Shown: positions 40,540 through 49,475, counted from the stretch's first letter. The stretch is DNA of 64,000 nt from Streptomyces scabichelini (GCF_011045015.1 NZ_JAAKZY010000029.1:1-64000); one strand, 5' to 3'. The notes: generated from the letters alone by a model not told the origin. A program made the numbers and translations.

Positions 40540-40814
40540 GCGCCGAGATCCCTGATGACGTCGACGGACTCGTCGACGCCGCGTCGCTCGGCGGTCTCAC
40601 CGCTCGTGCGGTCCGCGACGGCGGCCGAGTGGTGACGCTGGCGCGTTCCGCTACCCCGGGGAGCGCACCAAGCTCGACCGGCTCCCGCAGCAGGTGGAGG
40701 AGGGCCGCATCGCGCTGCGGGTCGCGAAGGCGTTTCCAGCGGAACAGGCCGCCGAAGCGCACCGGCTCCTCGCCGCAGGCGGGATCCGTGGCCGACTGGT
40801 CCTTACGTTCTGAG
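40540..40814 (+). pseudogene. Quinone oxidoreductase (MDR), C-terminal fragment
   Basis: Frame 1 reads IPDDVDGLVDAASLGGLTAR, AVRDGGRVVTLARSATPGS; after a shift near 40665, TKLDRLPQQVEEGRIALRVA, KAFPAEQAAEAHRLLAAGGIRGRLVLTF then stop at 40814. This is the nucleotide-domain end and C-terminus of an MDR reductase of the same type as the truncated N-terminal copy at 36510-37140. No start. Possibly the partner oxidoreductase once controlled by the adjacent XRE gene. 40815-40928 shows nothing. Confidence 0.75.
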
Positions 40815-40928
40815 CACGGCACGTTCTGAGCACGGCGACGAGGGAGGCACAGCCGGTACCACCGGCGGATCGCAGCCGGCGAATGCGGCCCTCGCCTGGC
40901 GACGCGTGGCACCACGGCTCCGGCGTCA

Positions 40929-41657
40929 TCAGACCTCCAGGGACGGGCTCCCGGTGGCAGGCGCAGCCGTCGCCGCGGCCGATGGCGTGAAGGTCCGGGC
41001 GAGGGCATCGGCGCCGCGTGCCAGCAGGCCCACATCGACACCGACCGCGGTGAACGTGGTCCCGAGATCGATGCACCGTCGCGCGAACGCGGGGTCGGTT
41101 GTCAGCACGCCGGCGGGTTTGCTCGCCGCGCGCACGCGGCCGATCGCGTGCTCGACCGCCTCGGTGACGGTCGGTGGCCCAGCCCCGGAGGAGGTGACGG
41201 TCACTTGGTTTTGGGGCTGTCCGGCTTTTCGGGACACGGATGCGTCGGCCCGGGTGCCACGGTGTTCGTCGATCTGCGCGCCGGCCACGGCGGTGATGAG
41301 TACGGCGATGCCGAGGAGCACCTGCAGGCAGGAGCTGACGATGGCGCGGAGCCGGTACAGCAGCGCGGCGGTCAGCAGCATGACGCCGCCGGCGATGCCC
41401 ACGTACAGCCAGTTGGGGGTGAGCGAGACGTCGGAGTTGTCCGCTCCGGGATCGAACGGCTTCCAGCCGCTGTAGTCGATGCCGATCAGGAAGGCCACGA
41501 CGGCCCCGATGCCGTCGAGGACGATCAGCCCGACGGCCAAGGCGATGTCCCCGGCGAGGGGCAGCCACCGGCGTCCGGTTCGCGGGGGCGGCACGTTGTC
41601 ACCGCGGAACTGCGGCAGGCCAGAGAGCCTTGGGGAGGCGGGGTCGGGCATGGGCAC
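40929..41657 (-). CDS. Chimeric ORF: membrane protein fused to aldolase C-terminus
   Basis: 242 residues. Residues 1 to about 130 are a small membrane protein of the DUF6234-like type: a proline-rich cytoplasmic start, then three hydrophobic segments (IALAVGLIVLDGIGAVVAFL, LYVGIAGGVMLLTAALLYRL, VLLGIAVLITAVAGAQI). From about residue 160 the sequence changes to the end of an HpcH/HpaI aldolase (VTEAVEHAIGRVRAASKPAG, then IDLGTTFTAVGVDVGLLARGADALARTF). The aldolase part has lost its whole barrel with the catalytic Arg and metal residues, so it cannot be active. The ORF looks like a deletion fusion of two minus-strand genes, though the frame is intact. Confidence 0.7.
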   Translation of the reverse strand: MPMPDPASPRLSGLPQFRGDNVPPPRTGRRWLPLAGDIALAVGLIVLDGIGAVVAFLIGIDYSGWKPFDPGADNSDVSLTPNWLYVGIAGGVMLLTAALLYRLRAIVSSCLQVLLGIAVLITAVAGAQIDEHRGTRADASVSRKAGQPQNQVTVTSSGAGPPTVTEAVEHAIGRVRAASKPAGVLTTDPAFARRCIDLGTTFTAVGVDVGLLARGADALARTFTPSAAATAAPATGSPSLEV

Positions 41658-41678
41658 AAGTTTCCCTCAAAGGCAGGA

Positions 41679-41710
41679 CCGGGTCCTGAGTACAGGTACT
41701 CAGGACCCGG
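41679..41710 (-). terminator. 15-bp hairpin terminator of the 41724 gene
   Basis: CCGGGTCCTGAGTAC (41679-41693) and GTACTCAGGACCCGG (41696-41710), a perfect 15-bp stem with only AG between, 13 bp past the stop of the leftward gene. Confidence 0.78.
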
Positions 41711-41723
41711 CGTGGTGCGGATG

Positions 41724-42245
41724 TCAGCCGTGGATCAGGGGCGAACCGAGGAGTTCCTGGGTGATGGCGCCCTTACCGTCGCCCTCGATGTCGTAGACGA
41801 CCGTCGCGTCGGTGGACCACCACAGCTCACCGTCGTAGACCGCGGCCGGTGCGACGCAGGTGTTCGCGGGTTCCAGCAGGAACCACGAGTAGTTGTCGTT
41901 GACGAGCTTGGTCCAGTCGCACGTCTTCGACGTGACGACGTGGTCCTCGGTGGTCTTGGTCAGGCGCTCCTCGATCCGCGTCGTGATCTTGAAGCTGGTG
42001 AACCGCTTGGAGTTGTCGACGACCTGGTCGTCCATGATCTGCCAGCTCATGACCGACTTGCCGGTCATACGGCCGGACAAGGTTGCGGTGTTCTGGACGT
42101 AGTACGCGCTGTGCGGCTTGTCGCCGGGGAAGACCACGTCGAACTGGGAGTCGGCGGTGCCGGCCGAGGCCGGCGTCGCGGCCAGGGCGACGAGTGCGAG
42201 GGCGGCGGCGCCGCCCGCGACGGTGGTGGGCAGAAGCTTCCTCAT
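41724..42245 (-). CDS. Secreted protein of unknown function
   Basis: 173 residues from ATG 42245. Sec signal MRKLLPTTVAGGAAALALVA with cleavage likely after PASA. The mature part (about 145 residues) is rich in beta-forming residues and Thr/Asp with two cysteines (KTCDWTKL and ANTCVAP) that may form a disulfide. No family recognised. It lies just downstream of the 1368-residue secreted protein (stop 42317), in the same direction, with a strong terminator between, so it is transcribed separately or by read-through. A functional link with the large protein is possible but unproven. Confidence 0.75.
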   Translation of the reverse strand: MRKLLPTTVAGGAAALALVALAATPASAGTADSQFDVVFPGDKPHSAYYVQNTATLSGRMTGKSVMSWQIMDDQVVDNSKRFTSFKITTRIEERLTKTTEDHVVTSKTCDWTKLVNDNYSWFLLEPANTCVAPAAVYDGELWWSTDATVVYDIEGDGKGAITQELLGSPLIHG

Positions 42246-42275
42246 GAAGGGGTCCCTTCCGGGTCGAGGCCGAGT

Positions 42276-42299
42276 GGGGCCCCGCCTGAGCGGGGCCCC
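42276..42299 (-). terminator. Hairpin terminator of the large secreted protein
   Basis: GGGGCCCCGC-CTGA-GCGGGGCCCC, a perfect 10-bp stem and tetraloop, 18 bp beyond the stop codon at 42317. Confidence 0.78.
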
Positions 42300-42316
42300 C
42301 AAGACGGCAGCAGGGG

Positions 42317-45300
42317 TTACAGACCCATGCCGGTGAAGGTGCGCTCCAAGGAGTCGGCGTACAGGCGGGCGCCGCCGATCTTCGGGTGGAACGACTGGGC
42401 CGACAGGCCGTAGTCGCTGATGATCGGGTAGTCCAGGGCCGGCTGGTCCGAGTCGACGAGCGTCTTGACGATGCCGTGGACGGACTCGGGGTTGCCGCAG
42501 ACGGCCTTGCCCGCGAAGTTCTGCTTCGGGTTGGAGAACCAGGCCTTGATGCCCTTGGCCTTGGCATCGTCCGCGGCCCTCTGCATCGCGGTCGCGAGTG
42601 TGTCGGCCACGCTGCTGAGCCAGTCCGTGGACGACGCGGACAGGCCGATCTGGCCAACGGCCGGGACCGTGATGCTCAGGCACGCGCCCCTGTCCTCGAT
42701 CAGCGGCGGGTACCCCATCAGCGCGATCTTGGCGTTGGGGGCCCTCTGGCTGATCTCCGTGACGACCTTGGTGATGTCCGGCCGGACGATCTCGTTGATG
42801 ATGCCGACCGCGGCCTTCTCCAGCGGCTGCCCGATGAACTTGCGGTCACGGCCGCCGACGGACTGGTCGACGTCGCCCTCTTCGAAGGTCTTGTCCTTGC
42901 AGTTGCCGCCGTTGAACGCGACCAGGCACTTCTGGATGACGTCGGCGAAGCGTGCGTCGTTGCCGCCGATGGAGATGGTGACCAGGCTGGTGTTCTGGTC
43001 CAGGTAGCCCTTGTCGATCTGCGGCTTCTCACCGCCGTTGGACTGCACGATGCCGTTGTGCACCACGTTGTAGGTGCGGGCGCCGGAGCAGGCGATCAGG
43101 TGGTAGTCCGTGGCGGTGCCGTAGCTGTCGGCGGCGGCGCCGATGGACTGGGAGCGGCCCGGGATCGTCGCCTGGCGCGACCACGCCTGGGTGGAGCGGT
43201 GGCAGGCGTTGCGGGTCTTCTTGTTCTGCTGGTCGAGGTAGTTGGTCTCCGGGTAGTAGTCCCGGTTGCCCTCGGAGGCGCCCTCACCGGAGGAGTACGA
43301 GTCACCCATGGCGACGACGAAGTCCTTCGGCTTGGCCGACAGCGGCTGGAAGGCCACCGAGTCCCAGGCGATGTCCTCGTCCCCGGTGCCGTCCTCGGCG
43401 TCGGTGTCGAGGGTCACCGACGGCGTGCCGGTGAAGTTGAACACACCCAGGTCGACCCACTTGTTCGCACGGATCCGCTGCGGGTGCACCCGCACCGGCG
43501 AGGTGGAGTCGGTGCCGCCGATCCGGTAGGCGGCCTGCCGGGTGTGTGCGCCGTGGTCCGGCATGTGCACGAACACGCGCATCCACCCGCGCTGGGTGCC
43601 GCTCAGCGTCCACTTGCCGGAGACGTTCAGCCGCTTGCCGTCCGCGGTCGCGAGCCAGCGCGTGTGGCCCATCCAGAAGTGGTTGTTGTTGCCCGCGCCG
43701 ATCTGGTGCAGGTCGACCTTGGACGGGTACTTGCCGCCCTCGCCCGCGAAGGTGAACTGGAACGTGCCCTTCGAAGCCACGGTGCAGGTGCGCCCCGAGG
43801 ATCCCGCCGGAACGGTGCCGCCTGGCAGGTCGTCCACGATCAGGGAGCCGGACGGCAGGCCGGTGTTGCAGCGCGGCGGGTAGGAGTTCTCGTCGGGCTG
43901 CTCGGGATAGGTGTCGTCGAACCGGTGGACCGGGTTGCCGCACCGGGCCTCGGTGGTGCAGTTCTTCCAGCTCACCGGCTGGTTCCACCAGCACTTGAGG
44001 TACAGCGGGTTGTCGTCGTAGGGGTCACCGGGCAGCGCGCACGGGCCCTTGCCGTCGTCGTTGGAGGCGCCTTCACCGATCTTCGACGGCACGCAGTCGT
44101 TCTGCGCACCGCAGAAGGTGAAGAGGGGCGGCTTGGCGGAGGTCCGGGCGTCGTTGGAGTTCCACCAGGCGGCGCGGTAGCCCGGCTGCATGTCACCCGG
44201 CTTGAACATGGCCGCGATCGGTCGGGCGGCCCAGCCGATCACCTTCTCCTCGTACGGCCAGTCCTGCGGGTGCGCGGCGTGGCTGTAGTCGTCCTTGCCC
44301 GCGGAGTTCTCCAGGAACGGGGTCCTGTTCTCCTTCCACAGCGGGTTGGCCGGGTTGTTGGTCCAGCCCACGCCCCACTTGCCGTTCTTCGGCGACGACT
44401 TGGGGTAGTACCCCGCGTTGTACGCCCACAGTGCGTAGAACCAGTTCTCGATGTACTTCGGGTGGCCGTCGTTGATGGTCAGGCCGTCCTTGCGGGTGTC
44501 GTTCCACTTCTCGATGAGGATGTTGACACCCGCGGCGATGTTCGCCGCGTAGTCCAGCGCGACGGCTTCCTGCTGCGTCGTGGTCTTGGGCTGCTCGCCG
44601 TCCTTCTCCTTGCCGTGCATCCGCATGCCGTCGGTGACCTGCGTGATGCCGTAGCCGCAGTCGGCCTCGGTGAAGTCGATCGCCCACGGGTCCTGCTGAT
44701 CGCCGTCCGAGGCGTACTTGACGCCGTAGAAGTTGCCGATCAGCGAGTTGGCCGTGACACCGGGCACCGCCAGCCGGGTGGCCTGCCACATGTTCGACTC
44801 CTGCGCCGTGATGCCCAGCATCACCTGCGCGGGCACGTGCCAGTCCTCACCGGAGCCGCCGACCAGCGGCGTCAGCGGGAAGAGCGTCTGCGGCGCGTAG
44901 GCCGCCATGCCGGTGTTCTTCCAGTTCGCCGGCCGCGTCGCGCTCTTGTTGAGCTTGCCGACGACGGCCTGGTCGACGGCCCACTCGACCTGGCGCGGGG
45001 TGGGCTGGAAGGCCTGCTTCTTGGGGTCGTTGCGCGGGACCGAGCAGTAACGGTCGGCTTCGACCGTGTCGTTGGCCGCCGCTCGTGTGCCGACCGCGGC
45101 CTTCGCGCCCTGCGCGAGCAGGACCGGGCTCGTCTGCGTGCCCTGGGTGACCTCGCGCTGCCCGCCGACGGGCTCGGACCCGGGCGGAGCATCCAGGACG
45201 ACGGTCTTGCGGGTGTCGAGGGTCTCCACCGTGGTACGCACGGTGCGGGCCTCCAGGGCCTCCTCCGGACGGATCCGGGAGTCCTTGCCGTCCGCCCAGC

Positions 45301-46423
45301 GGGTGGTGACGACGGACTGGCCCCGGCTGGAGACCCGGGCGTCCTTGTCGAGGCCACCGGGGTTGCTCAGCACGCCGTCCGCCTCGGGCGAGGTGGAGTC
45401 GGCCTTGCCGGTCACGTACACCGTGCCCGACGGGGTGGCGGTGAGGTCGAACTCGTCGAGCCTGCCCTGCGCGAGTCCGGCGGGCTTGGCGTGGCCGTCG
45501 GCCTTCCTGACCTGTTCGGCGCTGACGCGGGAGACGGTGGCGGTGTTCTGCGCCGCCGCGGCGCTACGCGCATTCGACGCCTGGGGAGCCGGGTCGATGA
45601 ACGTGACACCGCCGTCGGCGTCGGCCTTGAGCTGGAACGGCCAGGCCTTCGTGGTGGCGATGTCGCGGGTCCTGCCGCCCTTGACGCTCACGATGTGGTT
45701 TCCGGTGGCGGCGACGATGCCCTGGTCGGTGGGCACGGCCGAGGTCACCTGCCCGGTGACCGTCTGCTGGGTGCCGGCCTTCCCCGTCCTGGCGTCGACT
45801 GTGATCAGCCGGGTCTGGGTCTTCTCCGACCGGTCGTCGGTCAGCGCGGTGAACACCGCATCCTCGCTCTGGCCGCAGCCCGGGGAGAAGTAGCCCAGCG
45901 TGGCCTGGAACGGCAGCTTGGTGACCTGACCGTCGGTCAGGTCGACGAGGGCGGTGAACGCTCCGCGCGTCATCAGCTCGGGCTTGTTGGTGAAGGTGCG
46001 GGGCGCGTAGGCGACGGCCGCGTACTTCCCGGACTCGGTCAGACAGGCGTTGCCGATCCAGGTGTCGGTGTCGAAGCCGGGCTCGGACAGAGTCGCCGCC
46101 GTCTTCCAGGCGTACCCCTGCCTCTCGTCCGCGATGAGGACGTGGAATCCGGATCCGTCACCGGAGGTGGTGAAGGCCTGGTCGGAGGACTGCTTGTAGT
46201 TCTCGCCGAGGACATCCGGGCGCCGGTCCGTCGGGACGGCGTCGGGTTGGTCGCCGGGCTTGGTCCCCGGGTCACGGGCGGCCGCTGCCGACCAGCCCTT
46301 GGCTTCCGGCTGCGGGTCGGCCGCAGGTAATGCCTGCGTCGTGGCGATACCGGAGGACAGAGCCAGGGTGAGGGCTGCCGTCACCGGTATCCGCGCACGC
46401 CTCAGCATGGCGTTGCGTCTCAA
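42317..46423 (-). CDS. Very large secreted protein: lysozyme-like region, golvesin-C-like region, SGNH hydrolase
   Basis: 1368 residues with a Sec signal (ATG 46408 or TTG 46423 start). Residues about 75-330 are repetitive beta strands suggesting a propeller. Around 530-640 a lysozyme/transglycosylase-like segment is visible: MLGITAQESNMWQAT (candidate catalytic Glu), then DCGYGITQVTDGMRM and ALDYAANIAAGVNILIEKWN. A Cys-rich stretch follows. About 900-1030 resembles the golvesin C-terminal domain (GTQRGWMRVFVHMPDHGAHT, DTDAEDGTGDEDIAWDSVAF). About 1035-1368 is an SGNH esterase: block I VVAMGDSYSSGEG, block III ISIGGNDARF, block V SAQSFHPKIGGARLYAD. This combination would suit a wall-attacking or wall-remodelling enzyme with glycan and ester cleavage (inference). 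Own terminator downstream. Confidence 0.82.
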   Translation of the reverse strand: MRRNAMLRRARIPVTAALTLALSSGIATTQALPAADPQPEAKGWSAAAARDPGTKPGDQPDAVPTDRRPDVLGENYKQSSDQAFTTSGDGSGFHVLIADERQGYAWKTAATLSEPGFDTDTWIGNACLTESGKYAAVAYAPRTFTNKPELMTRGAFTALVDLTDGQVTKLPFQATLGYFSPGCGQSEDAVFTALTDDRSEKTQTRLITVDARTGKAGTQQTVTGQVTSAVPTDQGIVAATGNHIVSVKGGRTRDIATTKAWPFQLKADADGGVTFIDPAPQASNARSAAAAQNTATVSRVSAEQVRKADGHAKPAGLAQGRLDEFDLTATPSGTVYVTGKADSTSPEADGVLSNPGGLDKDARVSSRGQSVVTTRWADGKDSRIRPEEALEARTVRTTVETLDTRKTVVLDAPPGSEPVGGQREVTQGTQTSPVLLAQGAKAAVGTRAAANDTVEADRYCSVPRNDPKKQAFQPTPRQVEWAVDQAVVGKLNKSATRPANWKNTGMAAYAPQTLFPLTPLVGGSGEDWHVPAQVMLGITAQESNMWQATRLAVPGVTANSLIGNFYGVKYASDGDQQDPWAIDFTEADCGYGITQVTDGMRMHGKEKDGEQPKTTTQQEAVALDYAANIAAGVNILIEKWNDTRKDGLTINDGHPKYIENWFYALWAYNAGYYPKSSPKNGKWGVGWTNNPANPLWKENRTPFLENSAGKDDYSHAAHPQDWPYEEKVIGWAARPIAAMFKPGDMQPGYRAAWWNSNDARTSAKPPLFTFCGAQNDCVPSKIGEGASNDDGKGPCALPGDPYDDNPLYLKCWWNQPVSWKNCTTEARCGNPVHRFDDTYPEQPDENSYPPRCNTGLPSGSLIVDDLPGGTVPAGSSGRTCTVASKGTFQFTFAGEGGKYPSKVDLHQIGAGNNNHFWMGHTRWLATADGKRLNVSGKWTLSGTQRGWMRVFVHMPDHGAHTRQAAYRIGGTDSTSPVRVHPQRIRANKWVDLGVFNFTGTPSVTLDTDAEDGTGDEDIAWDSVAFQPLSAKPKDFVVAMGDSYSSGEGASEGNRDYYPETNYLDQQNKKTRNACHRSTQAWSRQATIPGRSQSIGAAADSYGTATDYHLIACSGARTYNVVHNGIVQSNGGEKPQIDKGYLDQNTSLVTISIGGNDARFADVIQKCLVAFNGGNCKDKTFEEGDVDQSVGGRDRKFIGQPLEKAAVGIINEIVRPDITKVVTEISQRAPNAKIALMGYPPLIEDRGACLSITVPAVGQIGLSASSTDWLSSVADTLATAMQRAADDAKAKGIKAWFSNPKQNFAGKAVCGNPESVHGIVKTLVDSDQPALDYPIISDYGLSAQSFHPKIGGARLYADSLERTFTGMGL

Positions 46424-46869
46424 GTGGAGTCTCTTTCTGCGGAGTTGTGCTTTCCACCTGCAATGGAATGCACGGCGCCGTCAGCGAAGGAGAGAGCAGC
46501 GGTCACGCGGGCCGAGAGGTTGCGTGGTCACCGGCCGCACCGGGGTCTGGGGTGCGGTCGCGCCGGGCACATGCGTGCGACGGGCGGCAAGGTGACACGC
46601 TAGGCGTCGCGGGACATAGCGCAGCATTCCCCCGTGAAAAGCGCGCATTGAGAACCGATGTTCGGTTCGGCGGTCACTTGAAACGTATCAGTCGGTCACG
46701 GCACGTGTCATCTACAACCTTCACAGTGAACACACATGTGGCACAGGGCACACATGTTCGTGCTGACTAAAAGTCCAACGCTGGGTATGGTTGCGGCGAC
46801 CACTCAACCACCACTGTGCAACTGCACATGTTCTGGTGGGATTTCAAGTATTCCAGGGGGGAACCACCC
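46424..46869. other. Divergent intergenic region with repeats
   Basis: About 445 bp between two divergent secreted-protein genes; no ORF supported. Less GC-rich in 46620-46860. CACACATGT occurs at 46731-46739 and 46749-46757 (18 bp apart), framed by GAAC and GTTC, a plausible regulator site near the start of the rightward gene. GGGGGGAACC just before 46870 is the ribosome site. Confidence 0.5.
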
Positions 46870-47469
46870 ATGTCCCGTGCGCTCTTACACAGCCGCACCG
46901 CACTCAGGGCCGCTGTCGCCGTCACCGCTCTCGCCGTCACGGCGGGCATGGCCACCACGGCGAGTGCCGCCCAGGGGGACCAGCCGGGCCCGAGCAAGTC
47001 GCTGAAGACCGTGAGTGTCCAGGGCGCTGAGGGTCTGTCGGTCGACACCGCGGCGAGCAAGGACACCAAGGCCGTCATCGAGAACAACAAGACACTGGCT
47101 GCCGCTGCCGCGAACGTGTGCGGCTCGGGCTACACGATCTCCACGGGCGCCTGGCGGCTGCCGACCCAGACTTCCGTGTACGGCACGCTCTATACGTGGA
47201 CCAACGGCACCACCACCGGTTCCCGCATCTACGACAAGCCGATCTGCGCGGTCTTCTTCAACGACAGCGGCTACACCCGCTACATGGGCGTGCGGTTGAG
47301 CTCCAACTACACCGCCGATCCCGACAAGGAAGACTTCGGCGCCTACTCCACGTACGCGGGGCCCGTGTACCAGAAGCGGGGCTACTGCGGCACGGCGTAC
47401 GCCTACATGGAGAACAGCAACGGCAAGGTCATGGTCGACGCTCTGCGCACGGTGGGAACCTGCAACTGA
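46870..47469 (+). CDS. Secreted protein of unknown function
   Basis: 199 residues from ATG 46870, which has GGGGGGAA upstream. Sec signal (LHSRTALRAAVAVTALAVTAGMATTASAAQG). The mature domain has four cysteines (ANVCGSGY, KPICAVFF, RGYCGTAY, VGTCN at the C-terminus) and many aromatic residues (TLYTWTNGTTTGSRIYDKPI, GVRLSSNYTADPDKEDFGAY), suggesting a compact disulfide-bonded beta fold. The family is not recognised; small secreted spore- or aerial-growth-associated proteins of streptomycetes look similar. The stop overlaps the start of the lipoprotein gene by one base, so the two are translated together. Confidence 0.78.
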   Translation: MSRALLHSRTALRAAVAVTALAVTAGMATTASAAQGDQPGPSKSLKTVSVQGAEGLSVDTAASKDTKAVIENNKTLAAAAANVCGSGYTISTGAWRLPTQTSVYGTLYTWTNGTTTGSRIYDKPICAVFFNDSGYTRYMGVRLSSNYTADPDKEDFGAYSTYAGPVYQKRGYCGTAYAYMENSNGKVMVDALRTVGTCN

Positions 47470-48023
47470 TGTCCCCCGTGTTCCACCGAGCCTCCGCACC
47501 GTCCGCGGTGCGGGGGCTCCCCCTCCTTGCGGCTGTCGGGATCCTCCTGACCGGCTGTGCCGGCGGGGATGAGGAAACCGAAAGCCGACCGACCGGGTCG
47601 ACACAGGCCGCCGCGCCGAGTGTGTCCGCGACAGCGGAGGACCACCGTGCGCCTGAATCGCCGTCCGCCGCCGGCACGCCGCCTGAACAGTCCTCCACAC
47701 CTTCCGCGCAGGAGCAGCAGGCAGTCCAGGAGGGCAACAACTGGGTTCTGTCCGACCAGGGGGTGGAGGTGCGGGTCACGCCTCAGGATGAACTCGGCGC
47801 GTATGTGGCGATCTCTGTCACCAACGACAAGGACACCTCTTCGGATATCTCGGCCACAGTGCGCGTGCGGGGAGACAACGGATTCGACGAGCGGTACACC
47901 TTCGCTTTCCCCGATGTCCCGTCAGGAACGGAACACGGCAACAGCCAGATGCTCACGGACATCGGCGGGACACCTGCACCGGAAAATCTCGACATAGACA
48001 TCGTCGCGGTCACCCGGAGCTGA
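47469..48023 (+). CDS. Predicted lipoprotein
   Basis: 184 residues. Signal with lipobox: GLPLLAAVGILLTGCAGGDE, with lipidation at the Cys of LTGC. Then a Ser/Thr/Pro-rich linker to about residue 95 (typical cell-wall spanning spacer) and a C-terminal DUF4352-like/beta-sandwich domain (GNNWVLSDQGVEVRVTPQDE, VAISVTNDKDTSSDISATVRV). It starts at ATG 47469, sharing one base with the stop of the preceding secreted protein, indicating co-expression. Role unknown; may anchor or partner the secreted protein at the membrane. Confidence 0.8.
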   Translation: MSPVFHRASAPSAVRGLPLLAAVGILLTGCAGGDEETESRPTGSTQAAAPSVSATAEDHRAPESPSAAGTPPEQSSTPSAQEQQAVQEGNNWVLSDQGVEVRVTPQDELGAYVAISVTNDKDTSSDISATVRVRGDNGFDERYTFAFPDVPSGTEHGNSQMLTDIGGTPAPENLDIDIVAVTRS

Positions 48024-48185
48024 CGCCCTCACAGAAATGCGTCACTCGCCGCTCTGGTGGTGGTCACGGTCACCGCGTTGACCACCTACTGACCTTCAAA
48101 GGCCGAAGGGCCTCGCGGGTGGCGCAGTTCGGCCGGGAGGTCGGCCAGATACTCCTGCACCCGGGCGATGACCTGCTGTCCTGGC

Positions 48186-48350
48186 TCAGGCCGCCGCCTG
48201 GAGCAGCGCTCCAGGAGGTCTTCCGCCATCAGCACCGGCCGGGTCGAGACGAGCCCGGACGAGCATGACGCGTGCGCAGTTCTTGTCCCGTGGGGACACG
48301 GTTCCGCACGCGGTGCAGGTGTAGGCGCGCTCACCCAGCGGCTGGGGCCC
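48186..48350 (-). pseudogene. TnpB (IS200/IS605-type) C-terminal zinc-ribbon fragment
   Basis: The minus frame reads ERAYTCTACGTVSPRDKNCA, RVMLVRARLDPAGADGGRPP then stop near 48186. The CTAC...PRDKN(C/S)A pattern is the C-terminal zinc ribbon and last RuvC residue segment of TnpB nucleases. Only one Cys pair is visible and nothing upstream resembles the RuvC core. Whether a guide-RNA-encoding element end remains nearby (48024-48185) cannot be judged from sequence alone. Confidence 0.6.
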
Positions 48351-48494
48351 CACCGCCCTTGAGGCAGTGGGGGAGCGTGCTTGGCTCTCATCCGGCCTTC
48401 GTTCGTCTGCAGATGACGGAGGCCGTGATTCCCGACCCGGGAACCACCACCGGGCATGTTCGAGGCCGGTCATGGACTCGCGCCGCATGACGGC

Positions 48495-48637
48495 CCCTCA
48501 GCTCGCTACACCGCCGACGCCTACAGCCCCCGCCGAGGCCCCGTCCACAACTGGAGCTGGGAGCCCAAGAGCGTACTCGCGCCGGTGGACCTGTCCGACG
48601 TCCCGGCCGACACGTCGCTCCCCGCGGGAGCGTAACC
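48495..48637 (+). pseudogene. Unrecognised C-terminal coding remnant
   Basis: One frame reads RYTADAYSPRRGPVHNWSWE, PKSVLAPVDLSDVPADTSLP then stop at about 48637. Composition is protein-like but there is no start and no known family was recognised. It lies between the TnpB stump and the decayed XRE gene. Confidence 0.3.
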
Positions 48638-48697
48638 GGCCCTCGGCCCGTGGGACATATGCGTGCGCGTCCCCTAGGTCACGGCCCCGGCGACCTG

Positions 48698-49185
48698 TCA
48701 AGGATCCGCGGTACGCGCAGTACACGAGCACACGACGGCAGTCCACGACGCGAGGAAGCGCAGTCCGTCATGGGACGGGGTACCGGGCTCGGCGGTCGTG
48801 ATCACCAGCTGCTGTGCGGCGTCGGCTGTTGAGGTCAGGCTGTCCCAGTCGAGAGTGACGTCGCCGGCGACCGGGTGGCGCAGCCTCTTCGCGCCGACCC
48901 GCAGGCTCGGCACCTGGCGGCCTGCCCACCACTGCCGGAAGTCGGCGTCGGCCACCGACAGCTCGCCGACGAGTGGGGTCAACCCTGGGTCGCCAGGGCA
49001 CTGGGCGGCCTCCATGTGTAGTTGGGCGACGCAGCTCCGGGCGATCGTCCTCCAGTCGAGGTAAAGCTCCCGGCAGCCGGGGTCGGTGAAGAGCAGCCGG
49101 GCGTGGTTGCGTGCGCGGGCTCAACTCGGCCCTCCGCACCTGGAGGAATTTTCCCAGGCTCGTTCAGATGCGCGTCGCCGGTCAT
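48698..49185 (-). pseudogene. XRE/MmyB-type regulator with internal deletion and frameshift
   Basis: Begins at ATG 49185 with MTGDAHLNEPGK; after a one-base insertion in an A run it reads FLQVRRAELSP, the extreme N-terminus of an MmyB-type regulator. It then jumps directly to NHARLLFTDPGCRELYLDWR, QLHMEAAQCPGDPGLTPLVG, FRQWWAGRQVPSLRVGAKRL and the normal C-terminus. The whole helix-turn-helix and the first half of the ligand domain (about 140 residues compared with the gene at 39614) are missing, so it cannot bind DNA. It is divergent from the dehydrogenase at 49476. Confidence 0.82.
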
Positions 49186-49475
49186 GACGGCCAGTCTCGC
49201 ACCGCTCGGTCTTCGTGAGGGGGGTAAGGATTCCTCCCCTGGATAAGTCATTCCCAGGATGGAATTCTCCCCTTTGCGGGTTCGCACGACGGCGGCAAGG
49301 TCGATGACGCGACCGGCGACCAGGACCGGCCCACGGAGAGCATTCACCCGAACAAGCGGGCTTGCCAACCCCAATGGCCTGACACGTCCCGGACGACGAG
49401 CACCGCGGCCCGCGTGTCAGCACCCGTACCCGCCCCTGATGCCACAACGCACCTGACAAGACCTGGGAAAGCCTC
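49186..49475. other. Divergent intergenic region (decayed XRE / dehydrogenase)
   Basis: 290 bp, no gene. An imperfect dyad GGATTCCTCCCCTGG...CCCAGGATGGAATTC (about 49228-49266) in an AT-richer stretch could be the former regulator's operator and the dehydrogenase promoter. Confidence 0.4.
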
